This document shows, in pieces, positions 12,370-23,868 of a stretch of 64,000 nucleotides of DNA. Positions within the stretch are counted from its first letter, which is position 1, and every line of letters starts with the position of its first letter. A program made the position numbers and the translations under genes. Origin of the DNA: Siphonodentalium dalli (Eukaryota; Mollusca; Scaphopoda; Gadilida; Siphonodentaliidae); NCBI GenBank assembly GCA_032622095.1, contig CP136066.1, positions 94,199,319-94,263,318 of the forward strand. Reading direction: 5' to 3'. The notes under the pieces were generated by a model. That model did no database searches. It saw nothing but the letters and a program-made list of their open reading frames with translations, and was not told the origin of the DNA.

Positions 12370-13533
12370 CACAAGTTCACATGTTCTAAAACAAGCTCTT
12401 CAACTTTATGGACTATTTCCTGTTTTCAAAGAATGGCAAGACACATGTATCGCTAATTTACTGTGCAATAAACCTTTGAATATATAGCTGTTAGATGTCC
12501 CTTGTAGGTTTAAAATAGATACATCCACACATATGTGTGAACTTTTTAATAGTGTTGCACGAGTTTGTTGTGATGTGATGGCAAAAACCTGAACAATAAA
12601 CTCCAGTTTTACCTCGTGCAAGACAAACTAATGCAATAATGTTAAACATGTTCACACAACTGTGTTGTATCCCCAGTATTTGACAATGCTTTTCTAAATC
12701 TTAATTGAGAAAGACCCCCCTGAAACCTTGAAGCTGGATACAGCCACCTGCCTTGCATACCATATTATGCTACAAGTCCTATGCTCCCTATATTTAGAAA
12801 CAGGTGCTCATATCATTGGCTGACCCTAGCCAAATGTTACTCATTTTAGTACTTACCAGAACATATATGCCAATTACTACAATTACTGTTTCTATTTGGT
12901 TTAAAATGAATTACATAATTTGAGGCAGCCTCAGTGCTGTCACAGCAATTACAAATCATTTAATAAGGAAATACGCAGTGCACCGCAACTGATCATGATC
13001 AAAGGTTCTCTGTTTTTTTAAAGTTATTGTTCTTTGCTGAATGCATACACATTGGCTTCTGTTACAGTAGATTGTTTACCAACATTGCTTCAACATGCCA
13101 ACTTTCGTCACTTGAGGGTTATTGATAATGGAAATAGGAACAAATTCCTTCTATGTTTTCATGTTCTTTTTGCATTAATGGTTTAATAAACTGAGTATGA
13201 ATACCCAGGTGAACCCAGCGCAAATGCCTAACTGTAGCTTTAAAATCAGCTCCCTATTGCAAATTAGCGCTTGTAGAATGGTGCACCTCTGAAACGCATC
13301 ACCACATCATAATATCAGCTCCATAATCTCTGGAATCAAGCGAGATCCCAATTAGTTTTGTACCTGAACACATAGTGCCCACCATATATGAAATCTCTCC
13401 AGGGAATTATCAATATGAAAATAAATGATTATATGCAGAAAATATCTCATCTGATAAAAAGTGCCGCAGAGCATGGCCAAGCAAGCCAATCCCTGTTGTG
13501 TGGAAGCAAAATGAACCGAAACAAACTCTACAA
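12370..13533. other. no feature recognised
   Basis: Unique-looking AT-rich sequence between an A and an M element. Confidence 0.55.
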
Positions 13534-13745
13534 CAGTAATGCCCTAAGTAATTGACTCCTTAACCACAGCAGAATTATGGGTAACTTTTCAGGATTTAGT
13601 CGGAAACATGGCTTGTTGCCATTCATCGGAAAGCTCTCCCGAGAGCTTTCCGATGAATGGCAACAAGCCATATTTCCGACTAAATCCTGAAAAGTTACCC
13701 ATAATTCTTCTGTGGTTAAGGAGTTGATTATTTAGAGCATCACTG
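13534..13745. mobile_element. M element
   Basis: Complete foldback from CAGTAATGCCCTAAGTAATT to AGAGCATCACTG|TA. Arms are over 90 bp and almost perfectly paired at the apex (GGAAAGCTCTCCCGAGAGC). Confidence 0.9.
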
Positions 13746-13869
13746 TAACTAGGCAGGCCATCAAAGCAATACAATATGCCCCATGGCTCCACAAACACAG
13801 TCAACATGCACTCAAGGTCGCCATGTAATTGGATATTAATACAAAATATGATGCAGGGACATTAAGTCT

Positions 13870-14150
13870 GCAGGCCATAAACAGGTGTAAACACTGCACA
13901 CCCCAAAGTTAATTATATGACAGACCTGTGGCCAGTACTAAAACTATAGACAAGTGCAAAACACTGCACACAGAGTTATATGACAGAGCTGTGGCCAGTA
14001 TTAAAACTATAAACATATTTAAAACACTACACTCCAGTTATATGACAGACCTGTAGCCAGTATTAAAACTATAAACAGATTAAAAACACAACACACCACA
14101 GTTATATGACAGACAATATTAAAGCTATATAACAGATGCAAAACATTGGA
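13870..14150. repeat. tandem array, unit about 63 bp, about 4.5 copies
   Basis: The motif TATATGACAGACCTGTGGCC recurs at 13914, 13977, 14039 and 14103, spaced 62-64 bp. Each is followed by AGTATTAAAACTATAAACA and an ACACTGCACAC-type stretch. Confidence 0.85.
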
Positions 14151-14245
14151 AAAAAACAATGTCAAACCACAGAAGTCTTTAACTCTTTCGCTGCCAATCT
14201 CGCATAAATGTGAGTTATCCAGTTGCCGCCAATAGCGCATGGCAT

Positions 14246-14372
14246 GGCTTAGCAGAAAGAGGTTCCTAGAGGGTGAATTTAGTGATGCTTGCCCGCTATG
14301 TGGGATAGCGTCACTGAATTCACCCTCTGGGGACCTCATTCTGCAAATGACAGATACACTATTTGCAGACTA
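14246..14372. mobile_element. N element, right palindrome only
   Basis: GAGGTTCCTAGAGGGTGAAT pairs with ATTCACCCTCTGGGGACCTC, then CACTATTTGCAGACTAG. The left half is absent and a D-like CTCTTTCGCTGCC precedes it. Confidence 0.7.
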
Positions 14373-14947
14373 GTACAGTGTCAATGTAATAAAATAATTC
14401 CTGAATAGTCCCTCATCCATGCCCGATGCAGAGAAGAAGCACTTTATTGTGAAAGCTGTGCTTTGATTCAATACAAAAGTGAGACAGCACTTAGCCATGG
14501 AACTATCACAAAGACTATTATTACCAGCGAATTCATCAACGTCAACACCGTACCAGCAGAAAAAAAACACTCCTAAGAATCAGCAGAACAGGAAATCACC
14601 AAGTTCATCAGCCAAATGGGAGAGTTGTAAAAAGTTATATGTCTTTTTTATGATGACACTGACTCAAATAAACATCAGAAATTTTTACAAATGACTTGGA
14701 TTTCTTTGCTCCTAATTACAAGCTGAGGTATAAAATGAGGGAAAAGCACAATGAGTTTTCAATAAATTGCCCTGAGAGGTCTTGGCAATAAAGAACGTCA
14801 CGCGGTGATGACAAAATACTTCCCTCTTTTATCACAGAACTGGATACTCGGTTTATGACAGGAGTTGGTTCATTAGACAGAGGACATACTAATGGTCTGG
14901 AGATATACAACTTAGGCCTCTAACTACCAGGCCTGAATTAAGATGTA

Positions 14948-14972
14948 TAGTAATGCCCTAATTAATCAACTG
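14948..14972. repeat. M element terminal scrap
   Basis: AGTAATGCCCTAATTAATCA matches an M left end; nothing further of the element remains. Confidence 0.5.
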
Positions 14973-15642
14973 TAGATACTCTGATTTGGATGGCAAAAAC
15001 TCTGAAATGCCCATAAACATACTCAGGGTTCAGAATAAGTTTTAAGGAATATAAATTGTTGATTTAGATATCAGAATATAGTTTGGCTTGAAAATTACCA
15101 CCATATTGAAAATTGTATGTGGAAATAGAACTATTTGATCGTTATATTCTGGTTTTCTGAATAATAGCCACAAAAATTTCCCAAAAGAAATTTCTGCCCA
15201 GCATGGACCCTGACTGAGTTGGCCTCATTAACCAAACAGATAACACATTCTCCCTTTTGTACATGGACACATTATTCTATTGTGAATGTTTGTTTTGAAG
15301 AAATCTTCCTCGGAGCATCCACTAGTCCGTTATCAGCGTGACATTGTCTGCTTTTGACGAATCACACTTCAAATGTGTATTAATCCGGAATTGAGATGTC
15401 TAGAATAGCTGGTTGCCATACAGTTTCTGTGTGTTATCAGTAATGACGCCTGGAGGATATTGAAATCTAGATTCTAATGTCAAACAAAGCTACTCGGAGG
15501 GTTGTATTTGCAACAAAATATATATTGACCAGTAATGGTACTTTATTTTTTCAGCAAACAAACTGCGAGATAATTTGACCATTCCGCCCTCGGGACGTCT
15601 AGGCAATTACACCTCAGAAATAGTTTTGGTTCAAGGTGTTAA

Positions 15643-15713
15643 CCTCTTCGCTGCTATACAACAGTACTGAGTACGGAGGTAAAATGTTACATCTTATGCT
15701 GTACAGGGATGTA
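15643..15713. repeat. D element left-end fragment
   Basis: TTAA followed by CCTCTTCGCTGCTAT, then unrelated sequence before the next TTAA (15714). Confidence 0.5.
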
Positions 15714-15717
15714 TTAA

Positions 15718-15940
15718 CCCTTTCTATATTAAATACTCATTGACGAGTAGTTCCCTTAGGAAATGTTCAGATAGGTCGTTTGTTGAACTTATTATCTGAA
15801 CATTTACCACCAAAAAATAAGAATAATTCTGTTTTTGTGTTATCTGTTTTTCTATCTGCAGTTAGCATTTATTACCTGAAAACCCCCCCAAACAATTAAT
15901 AAATCATTCCAATGTACACTTTTATAACTGTCCATTCAGT
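15718..15940 (+). mobile_element. E element, left part
   Basis: TTAA then CCCTTTCTATATTAAATACT, a GTTCAGATA...TTATCTGAACATTT hairpin, and AATCATTCCAATGTACACTT. The expected right end is missing where a palindrome begins at 15941. Confidence 0.75.
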
Positions 15941-16115
15941 ATAGGTTGGCCACAAAAGCTGAACACATGAAATGACGAAACAGGAAATTATCTCCATGTG
16001 ATATTTAATATGGAAGATTCTTCATCTTCCATATTAAATATTACATGGAGATAATTTCCTGTCTATTCAATCAGGTTTCGTCATTTCATGTGTTCAGCTT
16101 TTGTGGCCAACCTAT
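15941..16115. repeat. long palindrome with about 85-bp arms
   Basis: ATAGGTTGGCCACAAAAGCT and onward pairs with AGCTTTTGTGGCCAACCTAT. The apex is ATGGAAGATTCTTCATCTTCCAT. A 6-10-bp insertion in the right arm is the main mismatch. It sits at the point where the E element breaks off. Confidence 0.85.
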
Positions 16116-16165
16116 GAGCGCTCAGCCTCAAAGAAGTGATCACTTTCGTAAGACTTTTTTTGGTT

Positions 16166-16612
16166 ATTTCAAACTTAAAAGCCCACTTAATTTTCGATTT
16201 CACCAGATCACATTACACACAATATATTCCATATTATATACCATTTGAAAGAGGAACCAAATGTATATATATGCCATCATAATATGGAACAGCTGTGGCC
16301 TAGGAGTGTCCACCAAGTGATAGAGATTCTCAGATTCACCCAAGACTTTACCCGTTATTTATCCCAGAGTGCAAAGTAACTCACACCTAAGAAATAGAGT
16401 ATATATTCCCCTTCAATTAAGAATAATAGACTGACAGTACAGACCAGATCAAAATAAAACACAGAACACACGTCGGTATCATGACAAAAACAACATGTTC
16501 GCAGTTTATTTTACCAGATAAGTTGATAATACAATGTTTTGGAGCTTCCTCTTTCAAATGGTATATAATGTGATCTGGAGATCCAAAAATTAAGTGGGCC
16601 TTTAATATAGCT
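16166..16612. repeat. inverted repeat pair with about 190-bp spacer or more
   Basis: Left arm AAGCCCACTTAATTTTCGAT ... CATTTGAAAGAGGAACC pairs imperfectly with right arm AGCTTCCTCTTTCAAATGG ... AATTAAGTGGGCCTTTAA. The left arm carries a short insertion. Probably a MITE of its own. Confidence 0.6.
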
Positions 16613-17095
16613 AGGAGCTGAACCCCAACAAACAAAACCAGGCTTCCAACATAACTGGTTCAACTTCAATTTACAGTAAATGATAAATCACCAAGATTTA
16701 TTTGCCATAGCTCTTAGACAGTCAACAGCGGTTGATCAAATCCTATATAAAAAAATCAATAACAAATTTCTAGGCAATATTTGGTCCTATACCAAATATT
16801 GTGGTTTGATCAGCTGGTTTGATTCCATATATTGGTCAAGGAATCATGACAATGGTATACCAATAATCTGCAAGCACTTCACTTCATAAGTTCCCACTGG
16901 ACCCCACAACCTGGTTCAGTGAATAAACACGACATCGCAATCGAACTGTGTATTCTCGATGTTGACCATAGGGCTTTGTGGGATGTCCGGTCATTCAAGC
17001 TATATTAGACGGTGGCAAGAATAATATCTCATTACCATATAAAAACTGGGGCAATTTGGCACAAATAATATTTCTTAGGTTCATGCACTTTTAAG

Positions 17096-17180
17096 ATGGC
17101 ATGGGAGACTGGTATATATAAGAGAATGCATTGGCAGAGGGTTTTTCACAAAATTTCAGAAAGCCGCAGTCATGAATGGG
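17096..17180. mobile_element. C element, right end
   Basis: TATATAAGAGAATGCATTGGC, TTCACAAAATTTCAGAAAGC and CAGTCATGAATGGG lead to TTAA (17181-17184). Confidence 0.65.
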
Positions 17181-17517
17181 TTAAGGGATTCAAAGGAAGG
17201 TATACCAAACTCGTATCAGAAACAGTTTTATTTATTTATGGCTGGTCCACCTATATGAGTTGTCAGGCAGACTATTTTTGCATTGAGTCTTTTCAATCCA
17301 GAGATAAAAGTACTATAAAATTATGAGTGAGCATTCAATTCGGTATACCTCTGGGCACCTATATGCCTTTGGAGACAAAAATAATCAAATGTTCTGAGTG
17401 ATCCTTCATGGTGCTTATAGTGCTAACATTTTAATCCCATTATTTTAATTTAATTTCCAACCATTATGATTTATCGCTGAGAGTTTCTGTAACTAAACAT
17501 AGAGCAATATATAACTA

Positions 17518-17693
17518 CAGTATTATGCCCTAAATAATCGACTCCTTAACCACAGCAGAATTATGGGTAATTTTTCAGGATTTAGTCGGAAATATGGCTT
17601 GTTGCCATTCATCAGAAAGCTCTCACTGAATCCTGAAAAATTACCCATAATTTTACTGTGGTTAGGGAGTCGATTATTTAGGGCATTATAGTG
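17518..17693. mobile_element. M element, short apex
   Basis: From CAGTATTATGCCCTAAATAA to GGGCATTATAGTG. About 40 bp of the right inner arm is missing. Confidence 0.85.
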
Positions 17694-18325
17694 TAGAACA
17701 GAAAGATAAACGTCATTTTCCCCTCCTTTGAATGCAGTCATGACAATGAACCTCCATAAAAACTTCATTCTGATCTGATAAGCCATGCGTGGATGGACAA
17801 AAATATTTCCATATAAATAAAGAAGGATAACTCTAGAGCAGAAAATGTGAACGTCGATCATTTGCTCCTCTTTTGAAAGCAGTCATATTCCCCCAAATTC
17901 AAGCCAGAAAAGGATGTGCCGAAAATATGGAATTGTGTCCAAATTAGAGCAGATAAAAACATAACTTCTTCATGCATATGAGCATATGAAACTGCAATAT
18001 TTCTTATTTCAGCAAGAAAAAAAATCATTTTTGAAGCAGGAATTGAGGCCCCCAAATTAAGGTAAAGAGGTTGTTTGTTTTGATGTCAAATTTCAAAATT
18101 TTCTCACCATAAGCCAAACCATGTAGAGCCTATGTTACTTTGTGTCTGCAGATAGCCGTGGTATGCACAATTTAGGGTAATCGAAAGGCCTATGGTTAGC
18201 ATAATCAAGGATGCCATGCAAATTTCACAGCCAGTAAAGTACATGCCACCAGCACAAATTGTACAAAAGTCAGTATGACATGTACTACTATGGCATACCA
18301 GTAAGTTTTAAATCCACCTATTTAA

Positions 18326-18569
18326 CCCTTTGAGTGCCAGGTCCGATTTTTGTATCAACCCATATACCCTGTGCCAATGCATTCTCTTATATATGCGAGT
18401 CGACCATAGGTCGCCTCGCATATATAAGAGAATGCATTGGCCTAACAATTTTTTTTTTTTTTTTTTTTTTTACAATTTTTTACAATTTTAATAATTCATT
18501 CTTATATTCTTAAACAGACTTATTGTGTAGGTTTAGGGCCGATAATATCGGCCCCTGGCACTCAAAGGG
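18326..18569. mobile_element. B element (TTAA MITE) carrying the shared hairpin
   Basis: TTAA at 18322-18325 and 18570-18573. Ends CCCTTTGAGTGCCAGG and CCTGGCACTCAAAGGG. Inside is one copy of the GCCAATGCATTCTCTTATAT hairpin, then a poly-T run and GGCCGATAATATCGGCC. Confidence 0.85.
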
Positions 18570-18833
18570 TTAATGGGCATGTTAATAATAATCCCCATCC
18601 AGATGATACACACATAATGGGAATTTTATTCATTTTGGCACCAGCTTTGTCCTGTAATACGGTTTGTTTTCAATTGTTGTACTTCAGGTCTACCCTGGAG
18701 AAGTAGGAGATAATTTAATTTAATGTCAGGGACCTGGTATGACATTTTAATGATTCTGTTTCCCTGAGGACTTAAATCATTCAGGTCTTTACTGTCCAAT
18801 ATATTGCTATATCCAATATAGTGGGGACAGATA

Positions 18834-19022
18834 CAGTAATGCCCTAAATAATCAACTTCTTTATAACCACTGCAGAATTATGGGTAACTTTTCAGGATTT
18901 AGTCTAGAGCTCTCACTGAGAGCTTTCCGATGAATGGCAACAAGCCATATTTCCGACTAAATCCTGAAAAGTTACCCATAATTCTGCTGTGGTTAAGAAG
19001 TTGATTATTTAGGGCATTACTG
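18834..19022. mobile_element. M element with arm-specific variants
   Basis: Left CAGTAATGCCCTAAATAATC then AACTTCTT; right AAGAAGTTGATTATTTAGGG. The unusual AACTTC/GAAGTT pair is present in both arms. The inner left arm is shortened. Confidence 0.88.
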
Positions 19023-19253
19023 TATATGCCACATTGTGCTGGCAGTTGTGGAAAATGCTTTTAAGTATATGAGTCTTGGGCTGAGTGCTATAGTGTTCCA
19101 TGTCGTGTTCTAGTTTTTTTGTGGGAAACCTCGGATTTGAAAATCTGACTACCCGGTTTTCACATAAATGTTCCTTATTTTTGTTGTATGTTGTTTTTAT
19201 TTGATCGGTGGTATTGAAAAACAAATCAGTTTGAATTTTCTTGCCTTATATAA

Positions 19254-19593
19254 CCCTTTCATGATTGGAGCTCCTGAAATTTTGCGAAAACCCCTGTGCC
19301 AATGCATTCTCTTATATATGCAAGTCTCCCATAGGAATATATAAGAGAATACATTGGCCTAACAATATTTACCTTGACCTTGTAATTAAGCCAGTGCATT
19401 ATTTTTTATATGCAAGGCTCCCTATGCCTGACTCGTATATAAGAGAATACATTGGCCTAACAATATTTACCTTGACCTTGTAAGCCAGTGCATTCACTTC
19501 TATATGGTCTCCCATATATAATAGAATTCACTGCACTGGCACAGGTTCTTTTTTTTACAATGCTGCGCCAGTGCAGCTCCCATCATGAAAGGG
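19254..19593. mobile_element. C element
   Basis: Begins CCCTTTCATGATTGGAGCTC (left TTAA drifted to ATAA) and ends GCAGCTCCCATCATGAAAGGG|TTAA. Several diverged copies of the GCCAATGCATTCTCTTATAT segment lie inside. Confidence 0.8.
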
Positions 19594-19953
19594 TTAATAT
19601 TTGAAACGTGATTGGAGATAGAACGATTTTCTGAAGATTTAAGTTTTTCCAGTCAATGGTAGAATGGTTTTTGAATTTTTCAATCATATAAAAGTACAAA
19701 GATCCAACATCATGCCATTTTCTGTGTTATTTTAATAATAATTCCCATAGAAATAAGATTTTTTCATCTAGGAATAAGAAAGCACCATTTCCAACCAGTC
19801 ACTTCACTGGCACTCTGCCAATTTCGTAATTTTGGTTTCCATTGCTTATTCATTGAAGGCTGGAGATACATGTACAACATGATAGCACTGAAATTTATTT
19901 GATCAGATGGTACAAAATAAATAAATTCTTTGGTCCACAGTGGAGATATAGAG

Positions 19954-20101
19954 GATCTACAACGAGTCCCCAGTTTATAGCGGAATTTACAAAACGAGTC
20001 CAGTAAATTAGGTCTGGACTGAGCCTTTGGCGAGGTCCAGACCTAATTTACTGGACGAGTTTTGTAATTTCCGCTATAAACTGGGGACGAGTTGTAGATT
20101 C
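19954..20101. repeat. near-perfect palindrome, about 68-bp arms
   Basis: CTACAACGAGTCCCCAGTTT ... GGTCTGGACTGAGCC faces GGTCCAGACCTAATTTACTG ... GGGGACGAGTTGTAG. Only a few mismatches. Confidence 0.85.
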
Positions 20102-20502
20102 TATTTATTACATGATCCAAAACATCGACAAAACATACTTAAATCGACAAATGTGACGCGAAATTAACGTCGGCTTCTATAAGGCATGCGATGACGTTTC
20201 ACGTAACTATTCGTCATTTTCCCGCGTAACGAAATAGTCCCAGATAAATACAGACTTTTTAGCGCATTTAATGGCGTATATTTAATGACATAACTTTTCA
20301 AACTCTTCATTCGTAATAGTTTGTTGGAAAAATATTGGAAGCCATAGTATTTTGAGACGTAGCGTACGGAATGTTAACAGGTCGACAAACCGGAAGTCAA
20401 AGGTCACCTGGGACTATTTCCTGTTATTAAACGAACGTTTAATATCACAATTTATAGAATGGGTTTATTGAATGGAATAAGGGTAGGATCATGTAATAAA
20501 TA
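20102..20502. repeat. possible MITE with 17-bp inverted ends
   Basis: TATTTATTACATGATCC at the left and GGATCATGTAATAAATA at the right enclose about 365 bp richer in CpG (GACGCGAAATTAACGTCGG). It directly abuts the palindrome to its left. The ORF overlapping its right end is not supported as a gene. Confidence 0.5.
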
Positions 20503-21134
20503 ACAATATACAACTGAAAAAAATAGTTTAGAGATGGAACAGATTGCATAAGCTCTAGTTAAAATTTGGTATACACGATATCTGGTGATTTTTGGACAGG
20601 AATTCCTGCACTGTATCGAATGATACCTAAATTTATCAATTTCTTGCCAAAATGGACTTAGAACACAATAGCAGTCAGCTGAAGAAATCGTATGTGGGTG
20701 TGCTCCTATTAAATGCCCCTCTCTGACTGACTGTTCTATATCCAATCTTATTCCATATTCTTTTGGTAACGATTGTACATAGTTGCCCATGACTGGGCCA
20801 TGGGATATATGGTATAATGTATTGATCAACAGTGCCAAGTTCAATAGAAAAATATTGACATGATGAGAAAAGGCCAAAATTACACTTCATTGCTCTACGT
20901 AAGATTCTTAATGAATCCCGCGAAGTGAAGCACCTTGCCGTTACTAATATTATTTGTTACTTTATCAGTGCCCAGAGATTTTACAATAAGAAATGATTAG
21001 AACTGCTGCCAACTCTTTATTCTTCTGTGATGACGGCTCGAATGATGGCAGAATGTCAGAGTCTTAACAAATCCCTAAAACACGTTTTGTAATTATAATA
21101 TCATTTCTTAACTGAGAACTGCATGATTTGTATA

Positions 21135-21314
21135 CAGTAATGCCCTAAATAATTGACTCCTTAACCACAGCAGAATTATAGGTAACTTTTCAGGATTTAG
21201 TCGGAAATATGGCTTGTTGCCATTCATCGGAAAAAGCCATATTTCCGACAAAATCCTGAAAAGTTACCCATAATTCTGCTGTGGTTAAAGCATCAATTAT
21301 TTAGGGCATTACAG
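21135..21314. mobile_element. M element with internal deletion (left arm of large inverted duplication)
   Basis: From CAGTAATGCCCTAAATAATT to GGGCATTACAG. The apex is deleted (CATCGGAAAAAGCCATA), and ACAAAATCC replaces the usual ACTAAATCC. The same marks recur inverted at 22092-22275. Confidence 0.9.
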
Positions 21315-21573
21315 TACCTATGGACCGGACCTACTTCAGCACACTAGCAGTAGGCCATTATTATTCATAACTGGAATTCAGAGATTGGTGCATCGTAATA
21401 CATGTAACTGTATCTTGAAGTTTCAAACAGTCTATGAAGTTCCACGATTCTGAACGATAATAGCCTTTCAACTGAGTCAGTTCTATGGTTCTTGTGATAT
21501 TCCCATTATAATTTGCCACAGGAAAATGGCAATAATGTCAACAGTCCAGCACACGGAATCATATTAAAGTCAT
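21315..21573 (-). mobile_element. D element part, inverted
   Basis: CTTCAGCACACTAGCAGTAG to GTCCAGCACACGGAATCAT is the reverse complement of the D element that follows at 21814-22338. Confidence 0.75.
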
Positions 21574-21575
21574 AT

Positions 21576-21731
21576 AGGATTTAGTCGGAAATATGGCTTG
21601 TTGCCATTCATCGGAAAGCTCTCAGTGAGAGCTTTCCGATGAATGGCAACACGCCATATTTCCGACTAAATCCTGAAAAGTTACCCATAATTCTGCTGTG
21701 GTTAAGGAGTCGATTATTTAGGGCATTACTG
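21576..21731. mobile_element. M element, left terminus missing
   Basis: Starts abruptly at GGATTTAGTCGGAAATATGG and ends GGGCATTACTG|TA. It lies near the centre of the inverted duplication. Confidence 0.85.
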
Positions 21732-21813
21732 TAGTCTGCCAACAATATGAGACAACTACCTCATCCCTCTTGTATCCAGAATACAGCTTTATCAAGGCCA
21801 TGAAATCCAGGAT

Positions 21814-22338
21814 CCAGTTTAACCTCTGCTATATGACTTTAATATGATTCCGTGTGCTGGACTGTTGACATTATTGCCATTTTCCTGCAGCAAAATATAA
21901 CGGGAATATCACAAGAACCATAAAACTGACTCAGTTGAGTTCAGGCTATTATCATTCAGAATCGTGGAACATCATAGACTGTTTGAAACTTCAAGATACA
22001 GTTACATGTATTACGATGCACCAATCTCTGAATTCCAGTTATGAATAATTGCCTACTGCTAGTGTGCTGAAGTAGGTCCGGTCCATAGGTACTGTAATGC
22101 CCTAAATAATTAAGTAATGCTTTAACCACAGCAGAATTATGGGTAACTTTTCAGGATTTTGTCGGAAATATGGCTTTTTCCGATGAATGGCAACAAGCCA
22201 TATTTCCGACTAAATCCTAAAAAGTTACCCATAATTCTGCTGTGGTTAAGAAGTCAATTATTTAGGGCATTACTGTACTACAGACCATATAGCAAATGAC
22301 TTTTATGTCTGTAGAAGTTACGGACGTCATATCAGCGA
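21814..22338 (+). mobile_element. D element interrupted by an M element
   Basis: Begins TTAACCTCTGCTATATGACT and ends GTCATATCAGCGAAGAGG before TTAA near 22343. The M element at 22092-22275 is inserted in it. Confidence 0.75.
22092..22275. mobile_element. M element with internal deletion (right arm of large inverted duplication)
   Basis: From CTGTAATGCCCTAAATAATT to GGGCATTACTG. GGATTTTGTCGGAAATATGG and GGCTTTTTCCGATG mirror the variants of the copy at 21135-21314. Confidence 0.9.
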
Positions 22339-23131
22339 AGAGGTTAAGGATAATCAATTTGATATATGTGGACTAGATTGTATTTTGGAGTAAAACAAAC
22401 ACAAGAGGCAGTAAATAATAAGAAAATAAAAATGACTCTGAATTTTAAGATTCCACAAAAGATGAGAGAGTGTAGTAAGAATCCAGTGTATGATACAGTT
22501 GGAATCCGACATAAAGTTCTAAAAGAGCGGGGTGGTGATATCCAAGATGTGAAATACCCCGTCTGTTAATCTCTGGCTAAGTAAAACAAAAAATACATGC
22601 AGATGAATGAATAAATTAGTTCGGACAAAAACATAAGGGAATATATACAATCATAAAATAAAACTTTACATATCCACGACCAGCTGTGAGTTAGTATATG
22701 TGACAGAAGCGATGTCATATTGATCGACCTTTTAGTTTACCGTTATACAACTTCTTCAAATTGAACAGGATCTGTTTTGTCGGGCAAAAAAAAAATAAGG
22801 TCGTAGGAAGTACATCTTGAGACATTCATACTCAACGAGATTCAATACCCCCACACTCAAAGTAGGCATACTTCTTCAGAATTTATCACTTATATATGGA
22901 AACAAGTCTACGTCTGGACGATCACACGAGGAACAGTTAATCAATCAGATCACTGATGAACTAATTTTGTAAATTGCCAACATAAACTCTGCCAGGAAGG
23001 TTGCTGTCAAATGAGAGAAACTGATGATCGGAGCGGAAACAACGAATATTAGTAAAGTCTGTCAAGTATGATGAGTCTTTCTGGAAGGGTCATGCATCTC
23101 TAAGCATCGTTTATTATTATTCATGGCATTT

Positions 23132-23144
23132 GGGGGGGGGGGGG
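23132..23144 (+). repeat. poly-G tract, 13 bases
   Basis: Uninterrupted G run. Similar runs lie at 41574-41585, 51123-51140, 58792-58809 and, as C, at 62460-62474. Confidence 0.9.
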
Positions 23145-23192
23145 AGCCTTTCTATACTTCTATGGATTCTCCCACTCAGTTATATGTATGTA

Positions 23193-23417
23193 CAGTTATG
23201 CCCTTAGTAATCGACTCCTTAACTACAGTAGGATTATGGGTAACTTTTCAGGATTTATTTATATCGGAAATATGGCTTGTTGCCATTCATCGGAAAGCTC
23301 TTGTTGTCTCAGTGAGCTTTCCGATGAATGGCAACAAGCCATATTTCCGACTAAATCCTGAAAAGTTACCCATAATTCTGCTGTGGTTAAGGAGTCGATT
23401 AATTAGGGCATTACTGT
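23193..23417. mobile_element. M element
   Basis: From CAGTTATGCCCTTAGTAATC to GGGCATTACTG|TA, both arms present. The left arm has a short insertion (TATTTATAT) and the apex has TTGTTGTCTC. Confidence 0.9.
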
Positions 23418-23505
23418 ATGTACATGGAGGGATGATGGAGGGATGTAAAGGATATACATGCGTGCACATATAGTTTTAACACGGGCCCACTTCTTCATTT
23501 CAGCG

Positions 23506-23720
23506 CACCACGCATGGCTCACTCAGCAACGTCAACAACATCAACAAAACGGACACCCCCCTACCCCTCATTAAAGCTTGTGGCTCTATCCAATCTATCT
23601 TTGCCACGGTCAGACATGCAGACTTTTGATGATCTTTTGTTTCCAAGATATCGTCAAAACAACAAATCGGGGGGTGAAGGAGAAGATCTCTTGATCTTTT
23701 CGACCATCCTGGGCGCTTAA
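23506..23720 (+). CDS. exon-like patch after a strong splice acceptor, function unknown
   Basis: A good acceptor (CTTCTTCATTTCAG) is followed by a patch more GC-rich than its surroundings. One frame runs to TAA at 23718 and includes a Ser/Thr-rich start, then LPRSDMQTFDDLLFPRYRQN and a Gly/Glu segment. Another frame is open for 42 codons (including KTDTPLPLIKACGS). A possible donor GTGAAG lies near 23676. The two frames cannot be separated and no family is recognised. Confidence 0.18.
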
Positions 23721-23744
23721 TTTGCACCCTATTACAACTTCTAT

Positions 23745-23864
23745 GTAAAGGTTATATCAGCAGATGACAGCCAGATGAAATGATAATATAAGTGCAGAAG
23801 AATTCATATTCATTGGTGGTAAAATTGTTTAGATAATAAGTTCATCTATGGTCATTTGTTGAAC
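23745..23864 (-). repeat. E-like fragment
   Basis: GCAGATGACAGCCAGATG, GTTTAGATAATAAGTTCA and CATTTGTTGAACTTAA match the interior of reverse-orientation E copies (2705-2933). The B palindrome begins at its TTAA. Confidence 0.5.
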
Positions 23865-23868
23865 TTAA

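Noticed and set aside
20452-20877. 141-codon minus-strand frame
   Set aside because: No splice sites or recognisable domain, two overlapping frames on the same strand, and one end lies in the inverted terminus of a putative MITE. A frame this long is expected about once by chance in 64 kb of such sequence.
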